Shown: positions 54,006-63,349 of the stretch, in pieces
How the letters are laid out: every line of letters starts with the position of its first letter
How positions within the stretch are numbered: position 1 is the stretch's first letter
From: an uncultured Clostridia bacterium
GTDB lineage: Bacteria; Bacillota; Clostridia; Oscillospirales; Ruminococcaceae
Reading direction: 5' to 3'
Length of the DNA stretch: 64,000 nucleotides
NCBI GenBank assembly: GCA_947625155.1
Contig: CANQNG010000006.1
Coordinates: 1 to 64,000, forward strand
The notes under the pieces: generated by a model
Told to the model about the DNA's origin: nothing
Databases searched by the model: none
What the model saw: the letters and a program-made list of their open reading frames with translations, nothing else
Program-made: the position numbers and the translations under genes

Positions 54006-54034
54006 TTGACATTTCCATTAAATTATGTTATACT
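54006..54034 (+). promoter_or_regulatory. promoter of the EAL gene
   Basis: TTGACA (54006-54011), 17-bp spacer, TATACT (54029-54034). Confidence 0.85.
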
Positions 54035-54070
54035 TTAGATAGTTCCAAATTTACAGCGAGGTGATACATC

Positions 54071-55255
54071 ATGCCATTCAGCGAGACCGCCGTGCGCAGC
54101 GCCATAGCTTCCGGCGCTATGCAGGCATTCTACCAACCCCAGTATGACGCAGTGACAGCAAAAGTCAAAAGTGCCGAGGCACTTGTCCGGTGGATCGGAC
54201 CGGACGGAACGATCATCCCACCCGCCCGCTTTATCCCACAGGCGGAACAGTCCGACCTCATTATGGAGATCGACTGGCATATGGCACGCTGTGCGTGCGA
54301 AATGCTGCTGAAACAGAAACAAAAGCTGCCGGTCGCTGTCAATTTCTCCCGCCGGCACATCAAGGAGACCGACTTTGCACAGCGGCTTTCCGAGCTTGTG
54401 GACAGCTACGGTCTGGCGCATCATCTCCTTGAGGTGGAGATCACCGAATCTGCCATGGTCAACGAGGAGGAACACATCCTCGGCTGGATCAACAGCGTCC
54501 GGGCAGCAGGATTCAGTGTGGCGATCGATGACTTCGGCAGCGGGCTTTCTTCCCTGCAATTCGTCAAGGATATGCCTGCCGATGTCCTGAAGATCGACAG
54601 ATCCCTGCTCAGTCACAACTGCGAGAACGAAAAGGAACGCATCGTGCTGGAGAGCATTTTCTACTTTGCACACCGCCTGCATATGACGACCATTGCGGAA
54701 GGTGTGGAAACCAAGGAACAGCTTGCCTTTATGCGCACCTGTGACTGCGGAAAGATCCAAGGCTTTATCTTTGCCAAGCCTCTGCCCGAAACGGATTATC
54801 TCTCCCTCTGCGAGATCAACGCCTCCGCCGACGAGCCATTTGACATTCTGGGAGCGCAAAGCCCCGCAAGTGCCTCGGCGCTGCTCATGGGTGTCGTGTT
54901 CCGGAAATATCCGCTCGTCATTTTCTCCAATCTCACCCGGAACACCTTCTACATGATGGCTTACGAATGCTTCACGTCCACAGGCTGCCCGTCCACAGGG
55001 GTCTTTGATGAGCTGATCCTGCACGGGGCAAGTTCCATGTACCCGGACGACCAGCAGCCCTTTGCAAGCACCTTTTCCCGTGAAAATCTCCTGAAAGCCC
55101 ATGCCGCCGGCGAACCGTTCGTCCGCCTTGTCACCCGGCAAAAAGGGGATGACGGCATCTATCGGCGTGTCGAAACGACCGACTATTTCGTGAAAAGCCC
55201 CTCCTCCGAGGATGTGCTGGTCATTACGCTCTGTGAAAATTTGGCAGAGGAATAG
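54071..55255 (+). CDS. EAL-domain cyclic-di-GMP phosphodiesterase
   Basis: 394 aa, soluble. EAL domain about 8-250 with signature AEALVRW, metal/catalytic blocks EITES, DDFGSGLSSL, IDRSLL and AEGVETKEQL, so hydrolysis of c-di-GMP is expected. The C-terminal ~130 residues (VVFRKYPLVIFSNLTRNTFYMMAYE...RVETTDYFVKSP) resemble a degenerate PAS-like sensor. No GGDEF partner is in the window. Monocistronic; RBS GAGGTGA. Might link c-di-GMP to surface polysaccharide export next door, by position only. Confidence 0.92.
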   Translation: MPFSETAVRSAIASGAMQAFYQPQYDAVTAKVKSAEALVRWIGPDGTIIPPARFIPQAEQSDLIMEIDWHMARCACEMLLKQKQKLPVAVNFSRRHIKETDFAQRLSELVDSYGLAHHLLEVEITESAMVNEEEHILGWINSVRAAGFSVAIDDFGSGLSSLQFVKDMPADVLKIDRSLLSHNCENEKERIVLESIFYFAHRLHMTTIAEGVETKEQLAFMRTCDCGKIQGFIFAKPLPETDYLSLCEINASADEPFDILGAQSPASASALLMGVVFRKYPLVIFSNLTRNTFYMMAYECFTSTGCPSTGVFDELILHGASSMYPDDQQPFASTFSRENLLKAHAAGEPFVRLVTRQKGDDGIYRRVETTDYFVKSPSSEDVLVITLCENLAEE

Positions 55256-55272
55256 AACTTTTACTGAAAAGA

Positions 55273-55298
55273 CCCCCTTTCCCACGTGGGAAAGGGGG
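55273..55298. terminator. bidirectional terminator between EAL gene and aspS
   Basis: CCCCCTTTCCCAC/GTGGGAAAGGGGG, a perfect 26-bp palindrome. On the minus strand it is followed by TCTTTTCAGT. Confidence 0.85.
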
Positions 55299-55305
55299 CT
55301 GTTCG

Positions 55306-57075
55306 TTACGCCTTGACTGCGATACCGAGTACATCAAGACTTTCTTTTTCCACCGGAGAGGGACACTGGCTCATGACCTCGGAGGCATCCTTGACTTTCG
55401 GGAATGCTACCACGTCACGCAGGCTTTCTGCGCCGCTGAGTACCATAGCAAGCCTGTCCAGCCCGATACCCATGCCGCCGTGCGGGGGCGCACCATAGCG
55501 GTAAGCCTCCACGAGGAAGCCGAATTTCTCCTCGATCTCCGCCTCGCTCATGCCGAGCGCACGGAACATCTGCTCCTGCAAGGCAGGATCTGTGATACGC
55601 ATGGAACCCGAACTCAACTCCACACCGTTCAGCACGAGGTCGAACGATTTCGCCGTTACCCGTGCCGGGTCGCTTTCGAGGTAGGGGATGCAGGATTCCT
55701 CCGGCATCGTGAACGGGTGATGCATTGCCACCCATGCGCCCGTTTCCTCATCCTTTTCAAAGAACGGCATCTGCGTCACGTACAGGAAGTTGAGCTTGTC
55801 TTTCGGGATGATGTCAAGCTTCCGTGCGACCTCCAGCCGGAGCGCACCAAGCGTCGGGAGCGTTACCGCATTTTTATCTGCCACGAACAGTGCCACATCG
55901 CCCTGTGTGCAGCCGACTGCCTGTAACAGTTCCGCAAGTGCCTCTTCCGTGAAGAATTTCCCGAACGAGCAGGACGGTTTTTCCTCCGTCCACCGCACGT
56001 AGGCAAGCCCCTTTGCACCGATACCACGGACAAATTCCGTCAGCTTGTCGATCTCCTTGCGGGAAAGGGTCTTAGCGGCTTGCTTTGCCACGATGCACCG
56101 TACACTGCCGCCGGACTGCACCGCACCGGAGAACACCCCGAACCCGGAATCCTTCACCAGTGCCGAAACATCCTGCAGCTCCATCCCGAACCGGGTATCC
56201 GGCTTGTCCGACCCGAACCGCTGCATTGCCTCTGCATAGGGCATCCGGGGCAGCGGCAGTGCAACATCCCTGCCGAGGATCTCCTTGACGACCGTCTGCA
56301 CAAAGCCCTCGATCAGCTCTAAAATATCGTCTACGTCCACAAAGGACATCTCGAAGTCGATCTGTGTGAATTCCGGCTGACGATCGGCACGCAGATCCTC
56401 ATCCCGGAAACACCTTGCGATCTGGAAATACCGTTCCATGCCTGCTACCATCAGAAGCTGCTTGTAGATCTGCGGCGACTGCGGGAGCGCATAAAATTCC
56501 CCCGGATGCACTCTGGACGGTATCAGGTAGTCCCGTGCGCCCTCCGGTGTAGACCGCATCATCATCGGTGTCTCGATCTCAATGAAATCATGGGCATAGA
56601 AATACTCTCTGGCACACTTGGCGATCTTATGCCGCAGGATCAGGTTCTGCTGCAGCGGCGCACGGCGCAGGTCAAGATAGCGGTATTTCAGGCGGAGATC
56701 TTCATTGGCATTCACCTCGTCCCCGATCACGAACGGGGTCGTTTCTGCCTTTGCTAAAATGCGCAGTTCCTCCGGCTTGATCTCGATCCTGCCGGTCGGC
56801 ATATCGGGGTTGATGCTTTCCCGCTGTACGGCTGTCCCCTTGACGAGGAGGACATACTCGCTGTGGCAGGAAGCCGCTTTCTCAAACAATTCCCTGTCCG
56901 TATCGTCCCCGAAAGCAAGCTGCACTACGCCGCTTCTGTCCCGCAGCGTAATAAACATCAGATTGCCGAGCTTGCGCACACGCTGCACGAAGCCGCCGAC
57001 AACGACCTGCATGCCCGGTCCTGTGACTTCTCCGCAGCCGTGTGTGCGGCGGAGCGTTCCCATCATTTCTTCCAT
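55306..57075 (-). CDS. aspS: aspartate-tRNA ligase
   Basis: 589 aa, bacterial-type class II synthetase with the GAD insertion. N-terminal OB fold (GGFVQRVRKLGNLMFITLRDRSGVVQL), motif 2 YFQIARCFRDEDLRADRQPEFTQIDFEMSF, GAD-region, and motif 3 GIGLDRLAMVLSG. Downstream of hisS by 15 bp, as in many Clostridia. The last gene of minD-mgsA-hisS-aspS. Confidence 0.97.
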   Translation of the reverse strand: MEEMMGTLRRTHGCGEVTGPGMQVVVGGFVQRVRKLGNLMFITLRDRSGVVQLAFGDDTDRELFEKAASCHSEYVLLVKGTAVQRESINPDMPTGRIEIKPEELRILAKAETTPFVIGDEVNANEDLRLKYRYLDLRRAPLQQNLILRHKIAKCAREYFYAHDFIEIETPMMMRSTPEGARDYLIPSRVHPGEFYALPQSPQIYKQLLMVAGMERYFQIARCFRDEDLRADRQPEFTQIDFEMSFVDVDDILELIEGFVQTVVKEILGRDVALPLPRMPYAEAMQRFGSDKPDTRFGMELQDVSALVKDSGFGVFSGAVQSGGSVRCIVAKQAAKTLSRKEIDKLTEFVRGIGAKGLAYVRWTEEKPSCSFGKFFTEEALAELLQAVGCTQGDVALFVADKNAVTLPTLGALRLEVARKLDIIPKDKLNFLYVTQMPFFEKDEETGAWVAMHHPFTMPEESCIPYLESDPARVTAKSFDLVLNGVELSSGSMRITDPALQEQMFRALGMSEAEIEEKFGFLVEAYRYGAPPHGGMGIGLDRLAMVLSGAESLRDVVAFPKVKDASEVMSQCPSPVEKESLDVLGIAVKA

Positions 57076-57090
57076 GTTCCGTTCCTCCTG

Positions 57091-58377
57091 TCAGTCCTTG
57101 GAAAGCCTGTCCGCAATTTCAATTGCCGAAAAGCGCTCCGTAAAGCTGTCGTCGAGTTTCACCGTCAGCTTTTCGCCGGACTGCATATTTTTCAGGGCAG
57201 CCTCGCCCTGTTCGAGTTCATTGTCGCCGATCACTGCCGTGAAGCGTGCGCCGATCTTGTCGGCATACTTCATCTGCGCCCGCAGGCTCCTGCCCATGAC
57301 ATCCGTCTGTGCCGCAATGCCCTCTTTCCGGAGTGCTGCCGTCAGTTGCAGGCAAAGGTCGGCTGCCGCATCGCCCATAGGCACCAGATACAGGTCACAC
57401 CCCTGCGGCTGTGAAAGCGTCATGCCTTGATTTCTCAGCGTGAGCAGCAGGCGTTCCAATCCCATCCCGAAACCAAGTGCCGGAGTTTCCGGACCGCCAA
57501 GCTGTCCGATCAGCCCGTCATACCTGCCGCCGCCGCAGACCGTTCCCTGTGCGCCGATGTCGGTCGTCACAAATTCAAAGACAGTCTTGGTGTAGTAATC
57601 CAGCCCCCGGACGATCTTCGGGTCAACGGTGTAGTCGATACCCAGCATGGTGAGGTCAGCTTTCAGCTTCTCGAAGTGTTCGCTGCACGACTCGCAGAGA
57701 TAGTCTATGATCACCGGTGCATCCCGATTGACCGCCTGACATCCCGGGTCTTTGCAGTCCAGCAGGCGCATGGGGTTCTTGTTCAGGCGCTCCTGACAGG
57801 TCTCGCAGAGTTCTGCCCGGTGCGGTTCAAAATAGGCTTTCAGGGCTGTGTGATAGGCTTTCCGACAAGTCGGGCAGCCGATAGAATTGATGTGCAGCTG
57901 CGTGTTTTTCACGCCGAGGCGCTCTAAAATGCGCCCTGCCAGACTGATGACCTCCGCATCTGCCGAGGGCTGCGGCGAACCGATCATTTCCACACCGAAC
58001 TGGTGAAATTCCCGCAGCCGTCCTGCCTGCGGCTTTTCATGCCGGAAACAGGACAGTATGTAATACACCCGCAGCGGCAAAGCCTCATTCAGCATGCCAT
58101 TCTGCAAAATGGCACGTATCGTGCCTGCTGTCCCCTCCGGGCGGAGCGTAAATCTGTCATTGCCTGCCACAACGGCATACATTTCCTTCTGTACCACGTC
58201 GGTCGTTTCCCCCACGCCCCTTTCAAACAGTTCGGTCTGTTCAAAGGTCGGGATGCGCATTTCGGAAAACCCGAAAGAGTCCGCCGTCTCCCGCAGCATG
58301 CCCTCCAGCACCTGCCAGTCCCGGCTGACGGACGGCAGGATGTCCTCCGTTCCGTTCGGTCGTCTGAGTAACTCCAT
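57091..58377 (-). CDS. hisS: histidine-tRNA ligase
   Basis: 428 aa class II synthetase. PNGTEDILP N-terminus, motif 2 LPLRVYYILSCFRHEKPQAGRLREFHQFGVEMIG, His-A motif GLDYYTKTVFEF, motif 3 GFGMGLERLLL, then an anticodon-binding domain. Preceded by a hairpin plus T-run that separates it from mgsA; no T-box is recognisable in the short leader. Confidence 0.97.
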   Translation of the reverse strand: MELLRRPNGTEDILPSVSRDWQVLEGMLRETADSFGFSEMRIPTFEQTELFERGVGETTDVVQKEMYAVVAGNDRFTLRPEGTAGTIRAILQNGMLNEALPLRVYYILSCFRHEKPQAGRLREFHQFGVEMIGSPQPSADAEVISLAGRILERLGVKNTQLHINSIGCPTCRKAYHTALKAYFEPHRAELCETCQERLNKNPMRLLDCKDPGCQAVNRDAPVIIDYLCESCSEHFEKLKADLTMLGIDYTVDPKIVRGLDYYTKTVFEFVTTDIGAQGTVCGGGRYDGLIGQLGGPETPALGFGMGLERLLLTLRNQGMTLSQPQGCDLYLVPMGDAAADLCLQLTAALRKEGIAAQTDVMGRSLRAQMKYADKIGARFTAVIGDNELEQGEAALKNMQSGEKLTVKLDDSFTERFSAIEIADRLSKD

Positions 58378-58391
58378 AACTTCCTCCTTAG

Positions 58392-58434
58392 AAAAAAATC
58401 TGCTGCACGGCTGCGCTACGCAGCGGACAGCAGA
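58392..58434 (-). terminator. terminator/attenuator between mgsA and hisS
   Basis: Minus strand TCTGCTG...CAGCAGA enclosing GCTGCG-TAG-CGCAGC, followed by TTTTTTTC. It lies 14 bp before the hisS start, so read-through must be regulated or hisS has a promoter inside mgsA. Confidence 0.85.
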
Positions 58435-58449
58435 CTGTATGCGTTTCTA

Positions 58450-58860
58450 TTATAATGCAGGATTGCCGATCTCACGCCAATCCAGATCGCCCCGCTCCAA
58501 TGCCATGATCAATGCCTCAGCGGTCGCAATATTCGTTGCCACCGGAACATTGTGTACATCACACAGGCGGAGAAGCGTCATATCGTTTGCTTCTGCGGCA
58601 GCCGACTTCGTGGCGTTGGGGTCACGGAAAAACAATAATACGTCAATTTCATTGCAGCAGATCCTTGCAGCGATCTGTTCGCCGCCGCCCTGCGGACCGC
58701 TGAAATATTTCTGGATCGGCAGTCCTGTTGCTTCGCCCACGACCTTGCCGGTCGTTCCTGTTGCACAGAGCGTATACCTTGAAAGTATCCCGCAATAAGC
58801 AATACAGAACTGTACCATCAGCTCTTTTTTGGCATCATGTGCGATCAAGGCAATTGTCAT
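58450..58860 (-). CDS. mgsA: methylglyoxal synthase
   Basis: 136 aa. Converts dihydroxyacetone phosphate to methylglyoxal and phosphate. IALIAHDAKKELMVQFC, ATGTTGKVV, SGPQGGGEQIAARI and VLLFFRDPN are diagnostic; the catalytic Asp is in FFRDP. In Clostridia mgsA commonly follows minD, as here. Confidence 0.95.
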   Translation of the reverse strand: MTIALIAHDAKKELMVQFCIAYCGILSRYTLCATGTTGKVVGEATGLPIQKYFSGPQGGGEQIAARICCNEIDVLLFFRDPNATKSAAAEANDMTLLRLCDVHNVPVATNIATAEALIMALERGDLDWREIGNPAL

Positions 58861-58905
58861 AATATCATTCCCTTCCTCCGCCGCAAGGCGCTTCTATTCT
58901 TACTA

Positions 58906-59649
58906 TTATTTAATGACCAGCGGAATGTTGTCGCCACTCAGTCTCTTGGAAATGGCATCAAATGCCGCAAGGCTCGGTGCATTCGGCGGCAGGGGCGTAC
59001 CCTTGCCGGTGGATTCCTTCAGCGTGAAATCCTCCGGGATCACACCCAGCAGCTGGATGCCGACCGCATCGATGATCTGGTCAAGGTTATCGATCATGTG
59101 GGTCTGGATGTCCTTCTTGCTCAATTTGTTGACGAGCAGTCTCTGGCGCTTGTTGCCGCGCTTGTAGAACTCATCCGACATCATCGTAGCGTCCCGGATG
59201 CAGATCGGGTCGGGCGTTGTAACGACAAGGATCAGGTTTGCCTGCTCCACAATATCAAATACATGGGAATTGATACCAGCACCGGTATCAATGATGATCC
59301 AGTCAAAATATTTGCGGATACGGCGGCAAATGTCCACGATCTCTTCTGCTGTGACCGTCATAAAGGGGTCTTTCGGGGCGCAGAGGATGTTGAGATTGCT
59401 CGCCGTGGGCACAGTCGCAACAGCATCGAGGATCTCCTTCTTGCCCTTGAGCACATCGCCGAGATCATACTTCACCTTGCCGGACATGCCGAACATGATG
59501 TCCAGACAGCGCAGACCAAAGTCCAGCTCTATGATGAGCGTGCGGTTGCCCTGCTTGGCAAGGGTATAGCCAAGCCCGTAGCAGATAGAGGACTTGCCGG
59601 TGCCACCCTTACCGGAAGTGACCGCAATGAGTTTTGGATTATTAACCAT
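58906..59649 (-). CDS. minD: MinD-family ParA ATPase
   Basis: 247 aa. Deviant Walker A KGGTGKSS, IELDFGLRCLDIMFG, DWIIIDTGAGI and VVTTPDPICIRDATMM. Positioning ATPase for the division inhibitor. The canonical C-terminal amphipathic membrane helix is not evident: it ends KRLSGDNIPLVIK. Neither minC nor minE is adjacent, so an alternative MinD-like role is possible. ATG 59649 after AAAGGAG. Own promoter with a 150-nt leader. Confidence 0.85.
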   Translation of the reverse strand: MVNNPKLIAVTSGKGGTGKSSICYGLGYTLAKQGNRTLIIELDFGLRCLDIMFGMSGKVKYDLGDVLKGKKEILDAVATVPTASNLNILCAPKDPFMTVTAEEIVDICRRIRKYFDWIIIDTGAGINSHVFDIVEQANLILVVTTPDPICIRDATMMSDEFYKRGNKRQRLLVNKLSKKDIQTHMIDNLDQIIDAVGIQLLGVIPEDFTLKESTGKGTPLPPNAPSLAAFDAISKRLSGDNIPLVIK

Positions 59650-59803
59650 GTATATTCTCCTTTCCAAGCTATCGCAAAAAGATCCCCCGGTCCATCCTTG
59701 TATATCGCAGCACCCCTATGATACAACAGAGAGAAGAACGGTTTCCCTGCCGTTTTCTGCTGCTGTTGTTGTACTTCAGAAATGCATCACATACCTACTT
59801 ATA

Positions 59804-59831
59804 ATTATACCACAAATCTACGTTTTGTCAA
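59804..59831 (-). promoter_or_regulatory. promoter of minD-mgsA(-hisS-aspS)
   Basis: Minus strand TTGACA (59826-59831), 16-bp spacer, TATAAT (59804-59809). No gene is recognised in 59650-59919 apart from this promoter and leader. Confidence 0.8.
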
Positions 59832-59919
59832 ATTGATTAGGGGGAAAAAACATAAAATTGTGAAAACTATTGCAATTAAACGTATAAATCTTATGAAATA
59901 TCACGGATCCACTCCGGTT

Positions 59920-61908
59920 TTACATAGCCCCGTACACATCCTCGTACAATTTGAGGATAGAGCGTATCATATATTTGGAGTATTCACCGCCCTCGATGAC
60001 CCCTGCGAAAGCGATCTTCGGGTCATCTGTCGGTGCGTAGCCGAGGAACACAGAGTCCTGCACACGGCTGGAAAACTGCGGCGTACCGGTCTTGATGGCA
60101 ACGGAATACCCTAGATCCGTCAGGGAGTATTTCTTGGGGAAGCCGTTGCCGGATGCCTGTATCATACCGGACTCCACAAATTGGTAGACATCCTCGCTCT
60201 TCACATCGATCTGAGCCGCAACAGTCGGCTTTGTCTTGCTGATGCAGTGTTCCATGTTGTAGTCCCAGATGCTGTCCACCAGATACGGCTGGTAGCGAAC
60301 GCCCTCGTTGGCAATGGTATTTGCCACGCAGGCAAGCTGGAGCGGTGAGACCATCGTTTCGCCGTTGCCGATACCTGCCTGTAGGACCTGTCCTACCGTC
60401 CACGGCATGCCCAATTCCCGGTATTTCTCCTGCGAAGCCATGTAGCCCTCTGCATCGGTCGTTTCAATGCCCGTATGCTGCCCGATACCGTAGAGGGCTG
60501 CATATTTCGTCAAATTGTCGATGCCCAGCTGCCTTGCCAGCTCGTAGAAGAACGAGTTGCAGGACACCCGCAGCGCTGGGGCGACCGCAATATAGCCGTG
60601 ATCGCCCGTGCAGTGGTAGTTGATGTCTTTGTAGTGATAGATGCCCTTGTTGCAGAGGAACGAAGTCGTTCCGGTGATGATGCCTTCATTCAGTCCGGCA
60701 GTCGCCGTGATCGTCTTGAACGTCGAACCCGGGCGGTACTGCCCCATTGTCGCCCGGTTGAACAGGGGGTTGCCCTCATTGGCGATCAGTTCGTCATACT
60801 GCTCGGCATACGTTGTCAGGTCGTAGGTCGGGGCAGTCACCTCACCTAAGATCGCCCCTGTCTTGGCATCGAGGACGACGATCGCCCCCGCATCGCCCCG
60901 CAGCCTGCTGCTAGATCCGCCGAGACTGTGGAAATTGGCAATGAAATTGTCTAAAATATCCTGCAAGCCCCGCTGAAATTCGCTGTTGACCGTCAGCTTG
61001 ACAGTATGCCCGGCATCGACCGGTTCTGTGATCTCATCCGAAACTGCCATGCCGTCCTCAAAGGTGATCGTCCGCACGCCGTCCGTCCCCTGCAGCTCGT
61101 CCTCCATTGCCTTTTCAATGCCGCTGATACCGACAATGGCATCCAGTTCATAGCCTTTTTCCAGATATTCTTCCGCATTTTCAGCAAAAATAGGACCGGT
61201 CGTCCCGATCTCGTGCGGGATCACATCGCCGACTAAGATCTTCCGCTCGGCGGTCTGTTCGATAGACACGCCCTGCAATTGCAGGCACAGCCCGGATATT
61301 TTCAGGACCGTCCGTTCCGAAAGCCCCCGTGCCAGCTCAAATTTATTCGAGATCGAAAAATCATCATCCAGCATCGTGAACCGGATCCCGGCGATCATCC
61401 GCCGCTGCGGTTCTGTATAGCTGTCCGAGATCCCATAGCTCTCACAAAGTACATCCATGCAGTTTTCAGCGGTCGCATAGGCATTCACCCCGATCTCCCG
61501 CTTGATGGCATCGATCTCCGACTGTTCCGCATCGGGCAGGAACGTGTAGGGATATGTCCGGGATATCGGCAGTGTGTCCGTCCATGCCGTGCTGTCCTGC
61601 TCCAGAATTTCAGCGAGCTGTAATAAAATGGCATTGCTCTGTGCATTGTCTGACGGAAAGCTGCTCTCGTCAATGACGACCGCATAGCTGACCGTGTTGC
61701 CGACCAGTGTCTCCCCGTTGGCATCTACGATCTCCCCACGGGTAGCGGAAATTTTCTGGGTGTACGTCGTGGTGATGACCTCATGCTTGGTATAAGCGCC
61801 CGGATCCACGACCTGCACTTTCATCAGCCGCAGCACACACAGGCTGGTACTTGCCAGCACCAGCAGCACCGCAAGGGCAGTCTTGAGATACTCTGAAACC
61901 GAATGCAT
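59920..61908 (-). CDS. class B penicillin-binding protein 2 (elongasome transpeptidase)
   Basis: 662 aa. N-terminal TM (TALAVLLVLASTSLCVLRLMKV), PBP dimerisation domain to about 300, transpeptidase with SxxK in RPGSTFKTI, SxN in VSCNSFF, and KTG in AIKTGTPQ. Cross-links peptidoglycan during side-wall growth with MreBCD. Start at ATG 61908 (GAGGAG upstream), 11 bp after mreD. No rodA follows; the operon ends here. Confidence 0.93.
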   Translation of the reverse strand: MHSVSEYLKTALAVLLVLASTSLCVLRLMKVQVVDPGAYTKHEVITTTYTQKISATRGEIVDANGETLVGNTVSYAVVIDESSFPSDNAQSNAILLQLAEILEQDSTAWTDTLPISRTYPYTFLPDAEQSEIDAIKREIGVNAYATAENCMDVLCESYGISDSYTEPQRRMIAGIRFTMLDDDFSISNKFELARGLSERTVLKISGLCLQLQGVSIEQTAERKILVGDVIPHEIGTTGPIFAENAEEYLEKGYELDAIVGISGIEKAMEDELQGTDGVRTITFEDGMAVSDEITEPVDAGHTVKLTVNSEFQRGLQDILDNFIANFHSLGGSSSRLRGDAGAIVVLDAKTGAILGEVTAPTYDLTTYAEQYDELIANEGNPLFNRATMGQYRPGSTFKTITATAGLNEGIITGTTSFLCNKGIYHYKDINYHCTGDHGYIAVAPALRVSCNSFFYELARQLGIDNLTKYAALYGIGQHTGIETTDAEGYMASQEKYRELGMPWTVGQVLQAGIGNGETMVSPLQLACVANTIANEGVRYQPYLVDSIWDYNMEHCISKTKPTVAAQIDVKSEDVYQFVESGMIQASGNGFPKKYSLTDLGYSVAIKTGTPQFSSRVQDSVFLGYAPTDDPKIAFAGVIEGGEYSKYMIRSILKLYEDVYGAM

Positions 61909-61919
61909 TGCTTCTCCTC

Positions 61920-62471
61920 TCACGAATTCCGGATGATCGTCTTTTCCAGCTCAAAGTTCCGCCGGCTGCCGCAGGCAGTACAGAGCTTTTTCACGATAAA
62001 ATACAGCGGTATCGCCGAAAGCACTGTCAAAATGCCGCTCGGCAGGATGATCCTCGTATAGACCAGCATCACATCATCATGTCCCCAGATCGCATAGTAG
62101 AACAGGAAATCCAGATACCCCTGCACCGTTGCACAGACTGCCGTCAGCAGCAGCATATTCAGCAGCTTTTCCCGCAGATAATAGCTGTACAGCAGCGAAA
62201 CTGCCACACAGCAGATCACCAGCCAGACAGCATTGTACCCCAGCAGCTTGCCGCACGCAATGTCCAGCAGCAGTCCGCTGATCATGCCGACTGCCGTTGC
62301 CTGCAATTCTCCCGTATGCGAGGAAATGCACAGTGCCAGCGGGATCAGCAGCAGCGGCTTGACAAAGCTGCCGGACGTTTCCGCCAGAAAGCTAATAAAG
62401 ATCATCACCGCAAACACCAGCCACTGCACCGTTTGCAGCAGCCAGTAACGGCGGGTCTCCGAACGGTTCAT
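61920..62471 (-). CDS. mreD: rod shape-determining protein MreD
   Basis: 183 aa, about five helices (LLQTVQWLVFAVMIFISFLAE; PLLLIPLALCIS; GMISGLLLDIACGKLLGYNAVWLVICCVA...). MreD proteins are poorly conserved; the call rests on topology, the GLLLDI/GxxxGY motif and position between mreC and the PBP. Overlaps mreC by 4 bp. Confidence 0.88.
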   Translation of the reverse strand: MNRSETRRYWLLQTVQWLVFAVMIFISFLAETSGSFVKPLLLIPLALCISSHTGELQATAVGMISGLLLDIACGKLLGYNAVWLVICCVAVSLLYSYYLREKLLNMLLLTAVCATVQGYLDFLFYYAIWGHDDVMLVYTRIILPSGILTVLSAIPLYFIVKKLCTACGSRRNFELEKTIIRNS

Positions 62472-63319
62472 CTGCTCTCCTCTTTTCCCTCATGATCGGT
62501 GATCGCCATCACCATGTCCAGATGTGCCAGATCTGCTGCCGGCTCAATGACCGCATAGGCAGTCAGCCCGGTCTCGTCCATGCCGACCTCCTGCACATAG
62601 CCGACCGTATAGCCTTTCGGGAACAAACCATTCTCGCCGGATGTCACGATCGCCTTGTTTTCGGAAAGGATAGTGTCCTTGTCCAGATATTGCAGCCGGC
62701 ATTTTCCCTCCATGGCAAGCGCCACGCTGCCCGTCAGTACGCCCTGATCTTTGGTCGTGCTGCAATAGACGGCAACTGACAACTCCGGGGAAAGGATCGT
62801 CGTCACCGTTGCCGTATCTGTTCCGATCTCCGTAATGACCCCGATCAGCCCCTCTGCATTCACGATCGGCTGATAGAGCGCCAGACCGTCTGCCGTGCCG
62901 GCATCGATCATAAACGCACCAAAAGGGTCATTGGCAAGATAGCCGATGACCTCACAGGGGGCGGAGTAGGTGATCTCCTTATGCTGCTCCAGAATACCCG
63001 TGTACGCCTCCATGCGTTCCAGTTCCGCCTCCAAGACTTCCTGATCGGCGAGCTGCTGCTGCAGTTCGTTGATCTCGGAGCGCAGGGCACGATTCTGTTC
63101 GTAGTTCTCCCGGGCATTGCTGTACACTTCGAGAATGTACTCCACACGGGAAGAAATGGCATTGGATGCCCGCTGGAACGGTGCTGCAATGCTCCTGAAC
63201 ACGCCAACCGTGCTGATCGTATAGCCGCCCATGGTCAGCGCATAGATCATCACCCCCACCAACAGTGCTAAAATGCACACGATGATGCGAAATTTGGCGC
63301 TTTTCAAAAAATTGCCCAT
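62468..63319 (-). CDS. mreC: rod shape-determining protein MreC
   Basis: 283 aa. One TM (8-30), coiled coil about 65-105 (YEQNRALRSEINELQQQLADQEVLEAELERM), then two beta-barrel domains with VIGYLANDPFGAFMIDAGTADGL and IVTSGENGLFPKGYTVGYVQEV, typical of MreC. Scaffold of the elongasome outside the membrane. 30 bp after mreB. Confidence 0.94.
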   Translation of the reverse strand: MGNFLKSAKFRIIVCILALLVGVMIYALTMGGYTISTVGVFRSIAAPFQRASNAISSRVEYILEVYSNARENYEQNRALRSEINELQQQLADQEVLEAELERMEAYTGILEQHKEITYSAPCEVIGYLANDPFGAFMIDAGTADGLALYQPIVNAEGLIGVITEIGTDTATVTTILSPELSVAVYCSTTKDQGVLTGSVALAMEGKCRLQYLDKDTILSENKAIVTSGENGLFPKGYTVGYVQEVGMDETGLTAYAVIEPAADLAHLDMVMAITDHEGKEESR

Positions 63320-63349
63320 GCCTCTCCCTCCTTTCCCGTGCGGAACGGG

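Noticed and set aside
58378-58450. T-box leader before hisS
   Set aside because: No specifier loop or the T-box GGTGG-type antiterminator sequence; the hairpin reads as the mgsA terminator.
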